A DNA stretch of 64,000 nt from Panopea generosa (GCA_029582155.1 CM055901.1:24647657-24711656), one strand, 5' to 3'; shown: positions 33,588 to 46,981, numbered from the stretch's first letter. The notes: generated by a model from the letters alone, not told the origin. Program-made: numbers and translations.

Positions 33588-33815
33588 CTTTCTTGAACCA
33601 TCTAAATAGAGTTAAACAATTAATGGTACATACAGCAGTAAGCCCGGACACATGTGATGGTTCGGATATACTTATTTCGTTTTTGAGTAGTTTTGAATAC
33701 AGGAACTCTCTGCCTTTCTTGTGTATTACGTGCAAATAAGGCTTGTCTGCAAACTTACATGAATAGCTATTGATATTGTCATGGAATATACATGTATACT
33801 GAAATAGTAATATAC

Positions 33816-33852
33816 ATAATAATAATAATAATAATAATAATAATAGTGATAA
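33816..33852. repeat. AAT microsatellite, unit B
   Basis: About 10 units. Tyr- or Ile-repeat frames across it are artefacts. Confidence 0.9.
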
Positions 33853-34582
33853 TGTCCCCTGTGGCGAAAGATTCTAATTTCACAAACTTGTTTCGCTGTT
33901 TTCTTAGTATATTTGCAGCAAGAGTGTGTAACAAAAAAGGAAATACAACTGCACGACAAATAAGCAATGTGAATATATATATTTTTTTATATAATATACT
34001 CTACCGGAAAACGCATTATGAGAAGAGTTGTAGCTAAAATCAGAGATCGTTACTAATAGACGACAGTAAGAAAATAGAGCTGAACCTATCAGAAATCAGA
34101 CTGGACTAATAAGGCTAAAGGTTGCACGAGCGAATATCGAAATATGAACTCATACCGATAATTCTACAGTAAAAGTTTAGAAGAGAGAGATGCTTCCTTC
34201 CGAGTACATGACTGAAATGGAAGCAGAAGTAGATATGAGAAAACAGTGAGAAGACAGAAAAAGGCGTGCAGTCCTCCACGACCGGTGACTGAACAATTGA
34301 AAAAGGCAACCGCATCAGCTTAAGATGGGTTGACCCCACGTAAATGAGGATTTTAAAATTAGGCTTTGCGCTATACTAGCCAACCGCCAAAATATAAGGG
34401 ATACTATGTACGGATTTTAACGTCTTTTATATAAACCTGCAAAATCTTTCAGGTGGTTACAAAAATTTGCATATATGTATACGTATATTAAACGTATGAA
34501 TTAATTCTACTTCCGGTCAACTAGAATGCCGCCCCTTTCAAGACTAACACCTTTAAAAGGGTTAAAATGACGCTACGTAATT

Positions 34583-34660
34583 GGGACCCGTAATAGCTCA
34601 GTGGTCTAGGACGTTAATTTGTCGTCCAGAAAGTCGTGTGTTCAAACCGCAGTCAAGGTA
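34583..34660 (+). mobile_element. tRNA-like sequence type 8, copy B
   Basis: Orthologous to 25411-25488 and essentially unchanged in both boxes. Confidence 0.55.
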
Positions 34661-34896
34661 AAGAAAAAAAAAAGATTTGTTTTTTTATACCATTTTTATT
34701 TGTCATTTAAGCAATTTACATGTATCAAAACAGTCTGACGATGTAAAAGAAAAAAAATGACATAGGACATATATAACTTATTTACGTTTTTTATAAGAAT
34801 ATCAATGTCCATGGTATTTAAGAACCATTAGCTGGTAAACTACATAATAATTAAGCATCGGCTGAGTAAACTACATAATAATTATGGTTTCTTTTT

Positions 34897-35156
34897 TATG
34901 TCATCGAGGGTTGACGGATGATCATTTGACTTTACCACTCTTTCCTGTGATTCTGGGAGGTTAACCAGTTTTCGAGAATACCTATCTCCGCAAGTAACTG
35001 ATAATTCTTTACTTGACAGAGGTGAGAGACGATTGACAATGAGACGCAATGTCGTATATCAATCATCACGGAGACTGTGGTCGGTTGAGGATTCGAACTC
35101 ACCACCCGGCCAAGATTAATAGTCATACGTACTACCGACTGAGCTTACCGGTCCCG
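34897..35156 (-). mobile_element. SINE type 7 on the minus strand, copy B
   Basis: Orthologue of 25724-25983 in unit B. Confidence 0.8.
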
Positions 35157-35739
35157 GATTAACGAAAAGAAGTGTTGTCAGATCAACCAGTCGATGAATT
35201 GGGCGGGGTTAGCGGTTAACAATACACAATATATGAAACTACCCAGGAGGAATATTCTCAGCCCTTCTTAACTCGGCAACAACACTGCTGTTCCTTATGC
35301 ATTAATATACACACTAAAAATGCATCAACAGACGAAAACTCAGAGTGAAATTAGAACTTTGATACCTGCAGAACAGCAGAGTTTTAGAACAAATATTCTA
35401 TGCGTTCCTCTTACGAAATATCAATAGAAGAAATAGGTCGTTATAGCCATCGTCTTTATAAAGAAAAAACAATCATAGTTGTTTGTGTTTATTTCTTATG
35501 ATGTCCTTGGAATTGGCGTGCATTCCATGGCCTGTTTACATGTGTGTGTTGCTATAAATTTTTTTATCATTGTTATAATATCGTTCATGCATCACGTTGT
35601 CATGCTTTGTATACATGTACGGTTATTACCGTAATAGATATATCTATCTGTCTGCCTCGTGTTTGAATAAAATTTGGTTTATAGAAATATTTTGAAAATT
35701 TGTTAGTTGTATGTACATGTAGATAGAAGGTGGTTCTAC

Positions 35740-36133
35740 ACGGAATCGTTCTGAGAACTTCCTAGTTCTATTCGGAGTCATTCTGAGGACTTCCTTGTTC
35801 TATTCAAATTCATTCTGAGACTTCCTTGTTCTATTCAGATCCATTCTGGGGACTTCCTAGTTCTACTCCGATTTATTCTGAGGACTTCCTTGTTCTATCT
35901 AGTTCTATTCGGATTCATTCTGAGTACTTCTTTGTTATTCTTGGAATCATTCTGAGGATTTCCTAGTTTTATTCGGATTCATTCTGAGGACTTCTTAGTT
36001 CTATTTGGATTCATTTTGAGGACTTCCTAGTTTTATTCTGATTCATTATGATGACTTCCTAGTTCTATTCGGATTCATTCTGAGGACTTTCTAGTTCTAC
36101 TCGGATTCATTCTGAGGATTTCTAGTTGTACTC
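35740..36133. repeat. 32-bp minisatellite, terminal array of unit B (about 12 copies)
   Basis: Near-identical in length and order to the terminal array of unit A, and joined to copy C at the same junction. Confidence 0.95.
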
Positions 36134-36616
36134 TGATGAGGCCCTCCCAGAGGGGGTCCCTCTTCTCTGGATCTCTTAAAGTAATGCCTATTGTTCTCCA
36201 GATCTCCAAAAGTATTTGCCAAAGTTCCCCAAAAGTATTTTGTCCATGTTCCCCAGATCTCTAAAAGTATTTCCACTGTTTCCTAGATCTCCAAAAGTTT
36301 TAAACATATTTCCCTGACAGTACCAAAAAAGGGTTTCCTTAAGTAAAACGTCTACTATAATATTCTCTATTATTATTTACACATCATCATAATAAGCAAA
36401 ATCCATGTTCTGCCTTCTTTACGTTGTTTGAAATATCTATGGTCTATGGCTTGATCTTTCAGAGAAAATGTGTTTTTTAAGTTTCCTTAAAAATGTGCTT
36501 GTAAGCTCTGTGGCAGGGAACATTTGTGGTTCAATCACGCTGTTTCAAGAACTTCGAGAGTTTGTGATTATACAAATGCTGTACGAGTTTGGAAAATATT
36601 CTTTGAAAAATGGGGA

Positions 36617-36655
36617 GGGCGGGGGGGGGGGGGGGGGGGGTGGGGTGTTGGGGGA
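36617..36655. repeat. G-rich homopolymer tract, unit C
   Basis: Nearly pure G with one C and two T interruptions. The poly-glycine frames across it are artefacts. Confidence 0.92.
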
Positions 36656-36879
36656 TCTATAGATTCTACAAGAAAAAGGTTAACGGATAGACGACGGACA
36701 ACTTACCACAACATAAGCCCTGCTGGCCTTTGGCAAGTAGAGCCAAATAAGATATCGATTGAAGGACAGAAAAGACAAAAAAGAAATGAATAGCTGAACG
36801 GTTAATTTACAAAAGGCAATAAATACACATAAATAATTGACTTTATTGTGTAAACACGATCTGTTTAATAAAAGTAGAT

Positions 36880-36953
36880 GCCGGGTGGGATTGAACACCA
36901 GTCCTTACGATGCAAAATCGACGATATTAACCACTGCACTATTCTGCCTTTTA
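36880..36953 (-). mobile_element. tRNA-derived SINE head type 1, copy C
   Basis: Orthologous position in unit C, with A-box and B-box retained. Confidence 0.6.
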
Positions 36954-37732
36954 TCAGCAGTAATGTAAATATATCTTTTTTCGGAATTACCATCAAAAAT
37001 TTATTTCGGGTACATGAAGTTGTGCAGGGGCCAAAACTAACACGTAAGAAACGTCCAAAGCTGTCAAAAGCTGTTTCAAACAGTCGACATCTCATTTTAA
37101 AAGTAAATTATGATCAAGTATAAAAATTATACATAAAATCAGTGACTTAATTACAGAGACTGGCAGGCTAATAGCAATATAATGTCCACGGCATTTTTAG
37201 TATAATTCTATAATTAACTCTTCGAATCTTGGTCCGAATTTAACAATTTTGGTGCCAAAGTAAAGCTGATAAAAATGATGACCAACTCCAATTATCAATT
37301 ATTTAATTTTTTTTCTACTGAATTTTAATTATTACGGATTGAAATCGAAATATGTTGAAATTTCACAAAAAAAAAAAAAGATTTTTAAACAAAAAACGGT
37401 AATCTTAATTTAACAAATACCATGTACGTTTAAACAAAACAAAATAATAGAAATAGAAATATTAGGTAAAAAGATGAAGCAGTAAGTTTTCAATCGGTGG
37501 CAAAAGTTTCATATTGATATTTATTGAAGTCGTTTTTGTCTTATTTCATATTTCAAAAATGGGCTAAAAAGAGAAAATGATCACACAAAAAAAAACTTTA
37601 AGCATAAAATTCTTCATTTCTTTAAATTTAAAAAAAAAAATAAATCTCCCAAATCAAGCCCTTTCTTTTGATACCATAATCACAAAAATATTTCGTTTGA
37701 TTCTGGAGGATGTGTGTTTCCATGATTTAGAA

Positions 37733-37928
37733 AACCCCACGTGATCTGGTGGTAAAGCACCGAACCCGTGATACTAGGATCGAGGGTATTTCAATCCTTC
37801 GTCACGACTATGTGTAGTGTCCTTGAGATACTTAGTTCTGGTTATACCCAGGAAGACTTCGAGCGTGATTTGTCTACGTCGTAAGAACTTGTTTCAAAAT
37901 CGAAGTAAAATAAATAAGTTAAAACTAA
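37733..37928 (+). mobile_element. tRNA-derived SINE type 2, copy C
   Basis: Orthologous copy in unit C. It shares the internal deletion seen in copy B, so B and C are closer to each other at this site than to A. Confidence 0.7.
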
Positions 37929-38169
37929 ACTAGAAAAAGCCAAAATGTGCCACCAGAAATTAAGACAAGTGCCCCCAGTTACCTATCTCTGTTTATATGT
38001 CTCTGATAACATTGATCAGATAAGTTACTTTTTTCATTAATAATAATATCCCTAGATCTCTTAAATTAGACCTTTGATCACTGGATCTCTAAAAGTAATG
38101 GCCACTGTTCCCCAGGTCTCTGAAAATAAATGGACATGTTCTCCAGATCTCCAAAATCCCCGGGAGGGC

Positions 38170-39548
38170 GTCTCTGATTCATTCTTAGGACCTTTTAGTT
38201 CTACTCGGATTCATTCTGAAGACTTCATAAGTCTATTCGGATCCATTCTGACGACTTCCTTGTTCTATTCAAAGTCATTCTGAGGACTTCCTACTTCTAT
38301 TCGGATTCATTATGAGGACTTTGTAGTTCTACTCGGATTCATTCTGATGACTTCCCAGTTCTATTCGGATTAAGTCTGAGGACTTTCTAGTTCTAGTCGG
38401 ATTTATTCTGAAGACTTTCTTGTTCTATTCAGATTCATTCTGAGGACTTCATAATTCTGCTAGGATTCATTCTGGGGACTTCCCAGTTCTATTCGAATTC
38501 ATTCTGAGGACTTCACAGTTCTATTCGGATTCATTATGATGACTTCCTAGGTCTACTCGGATTCATTCTGTGGACTACCTAATTCTATTCGGATTCTTTT
38601 TGGGGACTTCATAGTTCTATTTGGATTCATTCTGAGGACTACCTAATTTTATTCGAATTCTTTCTGGGGACTTCATAGTTCTATTTAGATCCATTCTGAG
38701 GACTTCTTAGTTCTACTCGGATTCATTGTGAGGACTTCTAAGTTCTATTCGGATTCATTCTTTGGACTTCCTAGTTCTATTCAGATTCATTGTGATTGCT
38801 TCCTAGTTTTATTCGGATTTATTCTGAGGACTTTCTAGTTCTACTCGGATTCATTCTGAGGACTTCTTAGTTCTATTCGAATTCATTCTGGGGACTTCAT
38901 AGTACAATTCGGAATCATTCTGAGGACTACCTAGTTTTATTCGAATTCATTCTGAGGACTTCATAGTTCTATTTAGATCCATTCTGAGGACTTCTTAGTT
39001 CTAGTCGGATTCATTCTGAGGACTTCTAAGTTCTATTCGGATTCATTCTTAGGACATCCTAGTTCTATTCAGATTCATTCTGATGACTTCCTAGTTCTAT
39101 TCGGATTATTCTGAGGACTTCATAGTTCTACTCGGATTCATTCTGAGGACTTTCTAGCTGTACTCGGATTCATTCTGCGGACTTTCTTGCTGTACTCGGA
39201 TTCATTCTAAGGACTTCGTAGTTATATTTGGATCTTTTCTTAGGAGTTCCTAGATCTATTCAGAGTCAATCTGAGGATTTCATAGTTTTATTTGGATTCA
39301 TTCTGAGGACTTTGTAGTTCTACTCGGATTCATTCTGCTGACTTCCCAGTTCTATTCGGCTTCATTCTGAGGACTTTCTAATTCTATTCGAATTCATTCT
39401 GAGGACTCCATACTTCTATTCAGATCCATTTTGAGGACTTCCTAGTTCTATTCAGATTCATTCTGAGGACATCCTAGTTCTTCTCGAATTCATTCTGAGT
39501 ACTACCTAGTTCTACCCGGATTCATTCCGATGACATCCTAGGTCTACA
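38170..39548. repeat. 32-bp minisatellite, main array of unit C (about 43 copies)
   Basis: Same repeat and edges as in unit A and of similar length. Variant order partly matches A and partly B. Confidence 0.95.
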
Positions 39549-39634
39549 TGGACACATGGCAAAGTTCATGTTTAATCTTTACACATGCGTACGGATAACC
39601 ATAGGCAGAGTATTAATGTTCAATTATTTTAGAC

Positions 39635-39862
39635 CGCGACGGTGGTCTTGTGGTAGAGTGTCCGCCTCGATTGTGGTCATATAAGTTTGATCCCCGGCAG
39701 GGTCGTACCAATGGCTTGAATAAATGTTACAAGAAGTCTTCCGCGCTTGAAGCACGTCATTTAGAGGATAGTTCTAATTGTGGTCGCAAAAGTTCAGTGA
39801 GATACTTTACGTGCACTTGCTATGACTATCCTTGTACATGGAACCGACTGCTTTAAGTCCCC
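39635..39862 (+). mobile_element. tRNA-derived SINE type 3, copy C
   Basis: Orthologous copy in unit C, sharing the GGCTTGAA insertion with copy B. Confidence 0.7.
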
Positions 39863-39942
39863 TTTTACAGTACCATGCCGGACTAAGGCACTGTGGTAGT
39901 GCGTTTGAAACCTCCTCCCCCACCCCCTCCCCTCGGACGAAA

Positions 39943-40012
39943 ACCCTCCGAGAATCGATCCAGAAACTCCGGGTCATGGGGCAAGCATGCTTACCACTAA
40001 AGCACCGCAACT
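39943..40012 (-). mobile_element. tRNA-derived head type 4, copy C
   Basis: Orthologous to 20495-20572 with both boxes retained. Confidence 0.6.
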
Positions 40013-40574
40013 CTTCATTGTCCCTACTGTTCAAGGGCAGCATGAAGTGGCCTTTTATAAAACTGTCTTTGTGAAACGATGGGCTATGTTTATTGACTTG
40101 TTTGTTGAAGAGCACTATGTTGAGCAATGACACATGATCGGAATTGTATTCAAATCTCATTGACTTTCCCTCATATGATTTAACCATAATATATGTGTAA
40201 TATAATCATATGTTAGACACGTTTTCAGTAACATGTTAAATGTTAATGATGATAGGGAACAGCCCTATTTTAACACAATTCAGATATCTCTGAATAGAAC
40301 GTAACCTGTAATCCACAAGTAAATTGCAAACTGTCTCGCATAAAGTTTTGGGATTAAACAGGGTAACGCCCCGGTTTCACTAAACATCTTAACCTAAGAT
40401 TTTCCTCAACGCAGATGTTTTAATACAATTTACATTGATAATTCTTTACACTGATCATTTTACATGTTATTTTTTACCATTGAGACAAGATTGATCAGAT
40501 TTGTGATTTAGAAAAATTGATAATTTTGAGTTGAGGAAATTATGAGCTTGAGATGTTTAGTCGAACCGGGCCCA

Positions 40575-40660
40575 GGTCCCTGAACCAACCGGTGACCTCA
40601 GCGGCGAGAGGTGATTGGCCATGTGACGACAGTGTATTAGACAACTCGGCCACATGGGAC
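40575..40660 (-). mobile_element. tRNA-derived head type 5, copy C
   Basis: Orthologous copy in unit C. Confidence 0.5.
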
Positions 40661-41081
40661 CCTCATATAAAGCTACAGGTTTGCTTAGGGGGTCAGAAAA
40701 CGGCCCGGTGATAGTATGATGTTTGTCACTCGTGTCCTGAACAGTTTTAAAGGGGCATACAGCAATGTTAATATTGACTTCGAGTTGACGTATCAAACCA
40801 ATATTAACACATGTATGTTTAACCATATGGAAATGTTAATATTGACTTCGAGTTGACGCACCAAACCGACCTTAACACTCATGCACGTTTAACCATATGG
40901 AAATCTTAACCTAAGTTATAATATCATATCATCATATTTAACGAAGTATGGTCAGTTATCATAGAGCTGAACGGGACATAATTTGACATGTTCAGCATAT
41001 TACAGGTTATGCGATATATGACATATCAAATTTTATTAGTGGTGGAAGATCTCAGAGTAAATATGACTTAAGCCACCGTCC

Positions 41082-41206
41082 TTCCGCAAGTAACTGGTAA
41101 ACGTCCTCACAGAGTGTTGTTGGATCAATCTGGGCTCGAACCTATGACCCCAGCAGTGAGAGGTTAGTGATCTTTAGACAACATCGTGAACCATTCGGTC
41201 GCGGAG
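41082..41206 (-). mobile_element. tRNA-derived SINE type 6, copy C
   Basis: Orthologous to 21612-21750 with boxes retained. Confidence 0.65.
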
Positions 41207-43586
41207 GACAGAATTTTATTCTATATCCCTTAAATATATAAAGTTTATCGTTTTACATCGTATAACGAAGTACCTTTGTGCTCGAACTTACAGTGAAAAA
41301 TAATTGTTTCATGTATTCCATTTAAACAAAAATACAATACATCAATCAGATAAATGTTGTTTATCAATAAGTTATTCTGAGCATACTGAATATACAGGCA
41401 TATTGCTCATATAATATTTTCAAGAATGAAGCCCGACATTTAGTGGTAAAAGACATTTGAAATTGGACACAGGTTTCCAGAACTTTACGTCTTTGGTTTT
41501 TCCTGAGCGAGTCGACCACGTTTTGAAAATATACAATATATTGAAATACTGTTCCTTTAATATATGCCTATTATGTTTCTTGCATCTGTTTGTATCTCTG
41601 GCTTGTCAATGACACTTTATAAATGCATTTCACAAATAACAAAATCAATGTCTATTGTTTGTTTGAATTTTTGTATGGAAAATAGGTAGGACGTCGTGTT
41701 ACCTTTAATCATGCAGGTGCGCATTTGTGTTGTTGTTCGACATTGCTTTTTAAAATTTGCATATCGAACTGCATCATCTTTGGGTGGGTTATAAAGTGGC
41801 GGATAATTGCCCACTTTTTGCTGTGGGAATGTTTGATTTAATTTCAGAAATGTATTATTGAAATTGTCTAACTAGTCATGTTGTGTAAGAATGTTAGTTA
41901 AATAGTCATGTATATAACATTCTACGCACATTATAATATAAAGTAATCCATCATATTTTACATTATAGTCATTTTATGGTACAATAAAATGACATGTTCG
42001 CATAGCATGGTATTTTTGTATCTTTTGATTCCTATTTGCAAAACAAGCTGCATATTGATGTAGTTGGATACATAAGAGAGCTACATTAAGCAAGCACAAA
42101 ATATAATTATTGTAAATAATTGAGTTTGTGTTGTTAATCAGCCATCCTTGCCGGTATTTAGTTGTCATTGCGTTTAGTACGCACAAAGAAGATATCATAT
42201 TACCCCTTACCTTCCATTTCTAACACAGAAACATCAACATATTTTAGCAGTCGCATTTTTCATCAACCCGCCACCATCCCCTCTTCGCTGCCTGACTTGT
42301 AATGAAATTGAGTTTGGTAGATTTATGGCTATAAGTTTCTATTATTAATGCAGGGACGGCTGATAGCTTACTTAACATTTCTTATGCCATACGAGTTGTT
42401 TGATTGTAACTCTTATTTGTATAAATTTACAAAATTTGTATTATCTACACGGTGTGGATGGATAGTTGCCCATCTTTTGCTGTAGGAATGTTTGATTTAA
42501 TTACAGATATGTATTATTGAAATTGTCTAACTAGTCATGTTATGTAAGAATGTTAGTTAAATAGTCAGGTATATAACATTCTGCGCACAGTATAATATAA
42601 AGTAATCCATCAAATATCACATTATAGTCATTTTATGGTACAATAAAATGACATGTTCGTAAAACATGGTATTTGTGTATCATTTGATTCCCATTTGCAA
42701 AACAAGCTGCATATTGATGTGGTTACTTGACGTCTCACACATCAATTAATTTTGTGCTGTTCTTCATATAGAGACATGCACTAATGGAACACTGGATACA
42801 TTACCAATGGTTCTAAAAGTGCCTTATTCCCATAGATAGTCCTCTGTTGGTCTAAATATGAAGAAAAAAACATGGGATTGACCAGGTTACTTCTTTACAA
42901 TTTCGATGGTTTGATGGCACCCTTTTTTTGACAATTCTTCCCATTTGTTGCTGTGTATCACTACGCATCTTTAAACTGTTATAGCATCATCAAACAGTTT
43001 CCAATGTCATCCAAACTTGCAGAAATCGTGAAAGGGTTCCAATGTTCCCATATGCATAAAGAAATATGACATCTTATGCATTTTTAACTAAAAAAATACC
43101 CAACCGCTTTACGCAGCTCTAATTTCTTTGACGTAAAAAACTTGCTACCGTCATGTAAGGGAGGTAAGTCTTCAGAGAGACATTAAGAGAGCTGTATTAA
43201 GCAAGTACAAAAACAGTTTATTGTTATTTATGCAAACCTTGCAATGCAACGCATGCATACAGCAATACAGGACTGAACATTGAAATAATATTAATATAAA
43301 GCCTGTGGTGTCACTCTGATTTATATATATCTATCTATATCATATATAGATATATATATATATATCATATATAAAAAGCATATTTTATTGTTTTAAACAT
43401 TTTACCGTTTACATCACATCCTGTTTTTGCATTCAGTTTCTCTTTGTATCTAATCGTCTGTTAGCCCTCAATGGAATTAATAAATGACGCTAAATATGCT
43501 ATCAATCAATCTTTGTATACATTCAAATGTTTTCAATAAAGAAATAAAACATGTAGATTCCTTATGTTACGTTCTTTCTTGAACCA

Positions 43587-43882
43587 CCAGGCCCGATTAG
43601 CTCAGTCGGTTACGCATCCTATTATCAATCTAGGGGTCGTGAGTTCGAATCCCCGCCCGACAACAGTCTCCGTGATGATTGATATACGACATTATGTCTC
43701 ACTATCATTCGTCTCTCACCAAGGATTCAAATGGGAAAGTTATCAGATACTTGTGGAGATGGGTGTGCTCGAGTACTGGTTAACCTTTCAGCATCCCAGG
43801 AAACAGTGGTTAGGTTAACTGATCATATATTAGCCCTCGATGGCATAAAAATGACGCTAAATATTCAATCAATCAATCCAAT
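43587..43882 (+). mobile_element. SINE type 7, copy C
   Basis: Full-length orthologue of the copy-A insertion with the same flanking duplication (43574-43586 and 43883-43895). The plus-strand frame across it is an artefact. Confidence 0.9.
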
Positions 43883-44110
43883 CTTTCTTGAACCATCTAA
43901 ATAGAGTTAAACAATTAATGGTACATTCAGCAGTAAGCCCGGACACATGTAATGGTTCGGATATACTTATTTCGTTTTTGAGTAGTTTTGAATACATGAA
44001 CTCTCTGCCTTTCTTGTGTATTACGTGCAAATAAGGCTTGTCTGCAAACTTACATGAATAGCTATTGATATTGTCGCGGAATATACATGTATACTGAAAT
44101 AGTAATATAC

Positions 44111-44111
<1 letters not shown>

Positions 44112-44155
<44 letters not shown>

Positions 44156-44158
44156 GTG
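44112..44158. repeat. AAT microsatellite, unit C
   Basis: About 14-15 units, the longest allele of this locus. Confidence 0.92.
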
Positions 44159-44279
44159 ATAATGTCCCCTGTGGCGAAAGATTCTAATTTCACAAACTTG
44201 TTTCGCTGTTTTCTTAGTATATTTGCAGCAAGAGTCTGTAACAAAATAAGAAATACAACTACACGACAAATAAGCAATG

Positions 44280-44282
<3 letters not shown>

Positions 44283-44322
<40 letters not shown>
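44283..44322. repeat. AT microsatellite, unit C
   Basis: An AT run of roughly 19 repeats where copies A and B have only about 5. Confidence 0.92.
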
Positions 44323-44325
<3 letters not shown>

Positions 44326-44917
44326 ATATACTCTACCGGAAAATGCATTATGAGAAGTGATGTAGCTAAAATCAGAGATCGTTACTAATAGACGACAGTA
44401 AGAAAATAGAGCTGAACCTATCAGAAATCAGACTGGACTAATAAGGCTAAAGGTTGCACGAGCGAACATCGAAATATGAACTCACACCGATAATTCTACA
44501 GTAATAGATTAGAAGAGAGAGATGCTTCCTTCGGAGTACATGACTGAAATGGAAGCACAAGTAGATATGAGAAACCAGTGAGACGACAGAAAAAAGCGTT
44601 CAGTCCTCCACGACCGGTGACCGAACAATTGAAAAAAAAGGCAACCACATCAGCTTAAGATGGATTGACCCCACGTAAATGAGGATTTTAAAATTAAGCT
44701 TTTCGCTATACTAGCAAACCGCCAAAATATAGCGGACACTATGTTCGGATTTTAACGTCTTTTATATACACCTGCAAAATCTTTCAGGTGGTTACAAAAA
44801 TTTGCATATATATATACGTATATTAACGTATGAATTAATTCTACTTCCGGTCAACTAGAATGATGCCCCTTTCAAGACTAACACCTTTAAAAGGGTTTAA
44901 ATGACGCTACGTAATTG

Positions 44918-44995
44918 GGACCCGTAATAGCTCAGTGGTCTAGGACGTTAACTTGTCGTCCAGAAAGTCGTGTGTTCAAACCGCAGTCAAGGTAA
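44918..44995 (+). mobile_element. tRNA-like sequence type 8, copy C
   Basis: Orthologous to 25411-25488 with boxes conserved. Confidence 0.55.
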
Positions 44996-45228
44996 AGAAA
45001 AAAAAAGATTTATATTTTATACCATTTTTATTTGTCATTTAAGCAATTTACATGTATCAAAACAGTCTGACGATGTAAAAGAAAAAAAATGACATAGGAC
45101 ATTTATAACTTATTTACGTTTTTTATAAGAATATCAATGTCCATGGTATTTAAGAACCATTAGCTGGTAAACTACATAATAATTAAGCATCGGCTGAGTA
45201 AACTACATAATAATTATGGTTTCTTTTT

Positions 45229-45488
45229 TATGCCATCGAGGGTTGACGGATGATCAGTTGACTTTACCACTCTTTCCTGTGATTCTGGGAGATTAACCAG
45301 TTTTCGAGAATACCTATCTCCGCAAGTAACTGATAATTCTTTACTTGACAGAGGTGATAGACGATTGACAATGAGACGCAATGTCGTATATCAATCATCA
45401 CGGAGACAGTGGCCGGTTGAGAATTTGAACTCACCACCCGGCCAAGATTAATAGTCATAAGTACTACCGACTGAGCTAGCCGGTCCCG
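45229..45488 (-). mobile_element. SINE type 7 on the minus strand, copy C
   Basis: Orthologue of 25724-25983 in unit C. Confidence 0.8.
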
Positions 45489-46007
45489 GATTAACGAAAA
45501 GAAGTGTTGTCAAATCAACCAATCGATGAATTGGGCGGGGTTAGCGGTTAACAATACACAATATATGAAACTACTCAGGAGGAATGTTCTAAGCCCTTCT
45601 TAACTCGGCAACAACACTGCTGTTCCTTATGCATTAATATACACACTAAAAATGCACCAACAAACGAATACTCCGAATGGAATTAGAACTTTGATACCTG
45701 CAGAACAGCAGAGTTTTAGAACAAATATTCTATGCGTTCCTCTTACGAAATATAAAACGAAGAAAAAGGTCGTTATAGCCAACGTCTTTATAAAGAAAAA
45801 CAATCATAGTTGTTTGTGTTTATTTCTAAGATGTCCTTGGTATTAGCGTGCATTCCATGGCCTGTTTACATGTGTGTGTTGCTATAATTTCTTTTATCAT
45901 TGTTATTATATCGTTCATGCATCACGTTGTCATGCTTTGTATACATGTACGGTTATTACCGTAATACATATATCTATCTATCTGCCTTGTGTTTGAATGA
46001 AATTTTA

Positions 46008-46140
46008 TATTCGGATTCATTCTGAGGACTTCCTAGTTTTATTCAGATTCATTCTGATAATTTTCTAGTTCTATTCGGATTCATTCTGAGGACTTTCTAG
46101 TTCTATTCGGATTAATTCTGAGTACTTTCTAGTTGTACTC
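46008..46140. repeat. 32-bp minisatellite, terminal array of unit C (about 4 copies)
   Basis: Contracted form of the terminal array, joined to the truncated copy D. Confidence 0.93.
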
Positions 46141-46261
46141 TGATGAGGCCCTCCCAGAGGGGGTCCCTCTTCTCTGGATCTCTTAAAGTAATGCCTATTG
46201 TTCCCCAGATCTCCAAAAGTATTTGCCAAAGTTACCCAAAAGTATATTGTTCATATTCCCC
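46141..46261. repeat. Tandem segmental duplication, truncated copy D
   Basis: Only the first 120 bases of a fourth unit remain (TGATGAGG start and the GATCT-rich block). It then runs directly into a LINE 3' end, and the unit does not resume beyond that LINE. Confidence 0.85.
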
Positions 46262-46981
46262 AGATTCACAAGATCGAAGTAATATAGTACAGTTAAAAAC
46301 AAGACAGGAAAACATAAATGATATTATGCAAAAGCGTTTAGTTTCTTTGATATAGTATTGTACCACTTTGACTATAATAATATTGGTTTCATTTCCATAT
46401 AGAATGCGCTTTGTACTTAGAGGGTGAAATGATCTTGTCGAGTTAAATAATGTTAATCTTTGGGTTCTGTATGTTGTGCATTTGAAAAAAATATGCTCAG
46501 CATCTTCAATATTACCACAATGTGGACAACAAGAATCAGTTCTAATATGGTTACGGAACAAGTCATTACATGTATTTAAATTACTGCAATTATTTCTTAA
46601 TCTTGCTAATATAACTGAAAATTTTCTATTTCCATAATAAAAGTGTTGAAGTATTGTAATATTATTTTGTTTTCTCATGGAGTGTTTAAACGCAGTTAAA
46701 GAAGCGGCAGACTTAAAGTTGTTATCTAAGTGGTTCCATAATATAATTGAGGAAGGTTTACATGACTTTCTCATAATTTCAGTTCTTGAAAACGATATAG
46801 TGATGTCTCTGCTATTTCTTAAATTGTATGTTGTTCTTTCATTAACTTTTGGTGGGAACAAATCAACTATGTAAGATGGAACCATATTTTTGCTAACCTT
46901 ATACATAAAGTAATATTGCTGTAATGTTCTGCGATAAGAAAGAGTTCCCCATCCACATTTTATAAATATATAAATTTTCAA
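46232..46981 (-). pseudogene. C-terminal domain of the third LINE
   Basis: An open 249-codon frame includes PPKVNERTTYNLRNS, SIILWNHLD (the W-N-x-L motif) and the knuckle CCPHCGNIEDAEHIFFKC, typical of jockey/I/CR1-like C-termini. The last codons run past the element into the duplicated unit, so the natural stop is lost or lies in another frame. Confidence 0.75.

Larger units (their letters stand above)
26958..36133. repeat. Tandem segmental duplication, copy B (9,176 bp)
   Basis: Same order as copy A but about 1 kb shorter. The loss comes from a shorter main 32-bp array (about 840 against 1,340 bases) and four deletions: near 32400 (about 130 bases), near 32684 (about 160), near 33117 (about 270) and near 33566 (about 75, inside the SINE). 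Confidence 0.95.
36134..46140. repeat. Tandem segmental duplication, copy C (10,007 bp)
   Basis: Same order as copy A and nearly the same length. It lacks the copy-B deletions, so those are private to B. Its terminal 32-bp array is the shortest (about 130 bases) and its AAT and AT microsatellites are the longest of the three. Confidence 0.95.

Noticed and set aside
33726-34037. Tyr- and Ile-repeat frames
   Set aside because: They are translations of the AAT microsatellite and change length with it in copy C.
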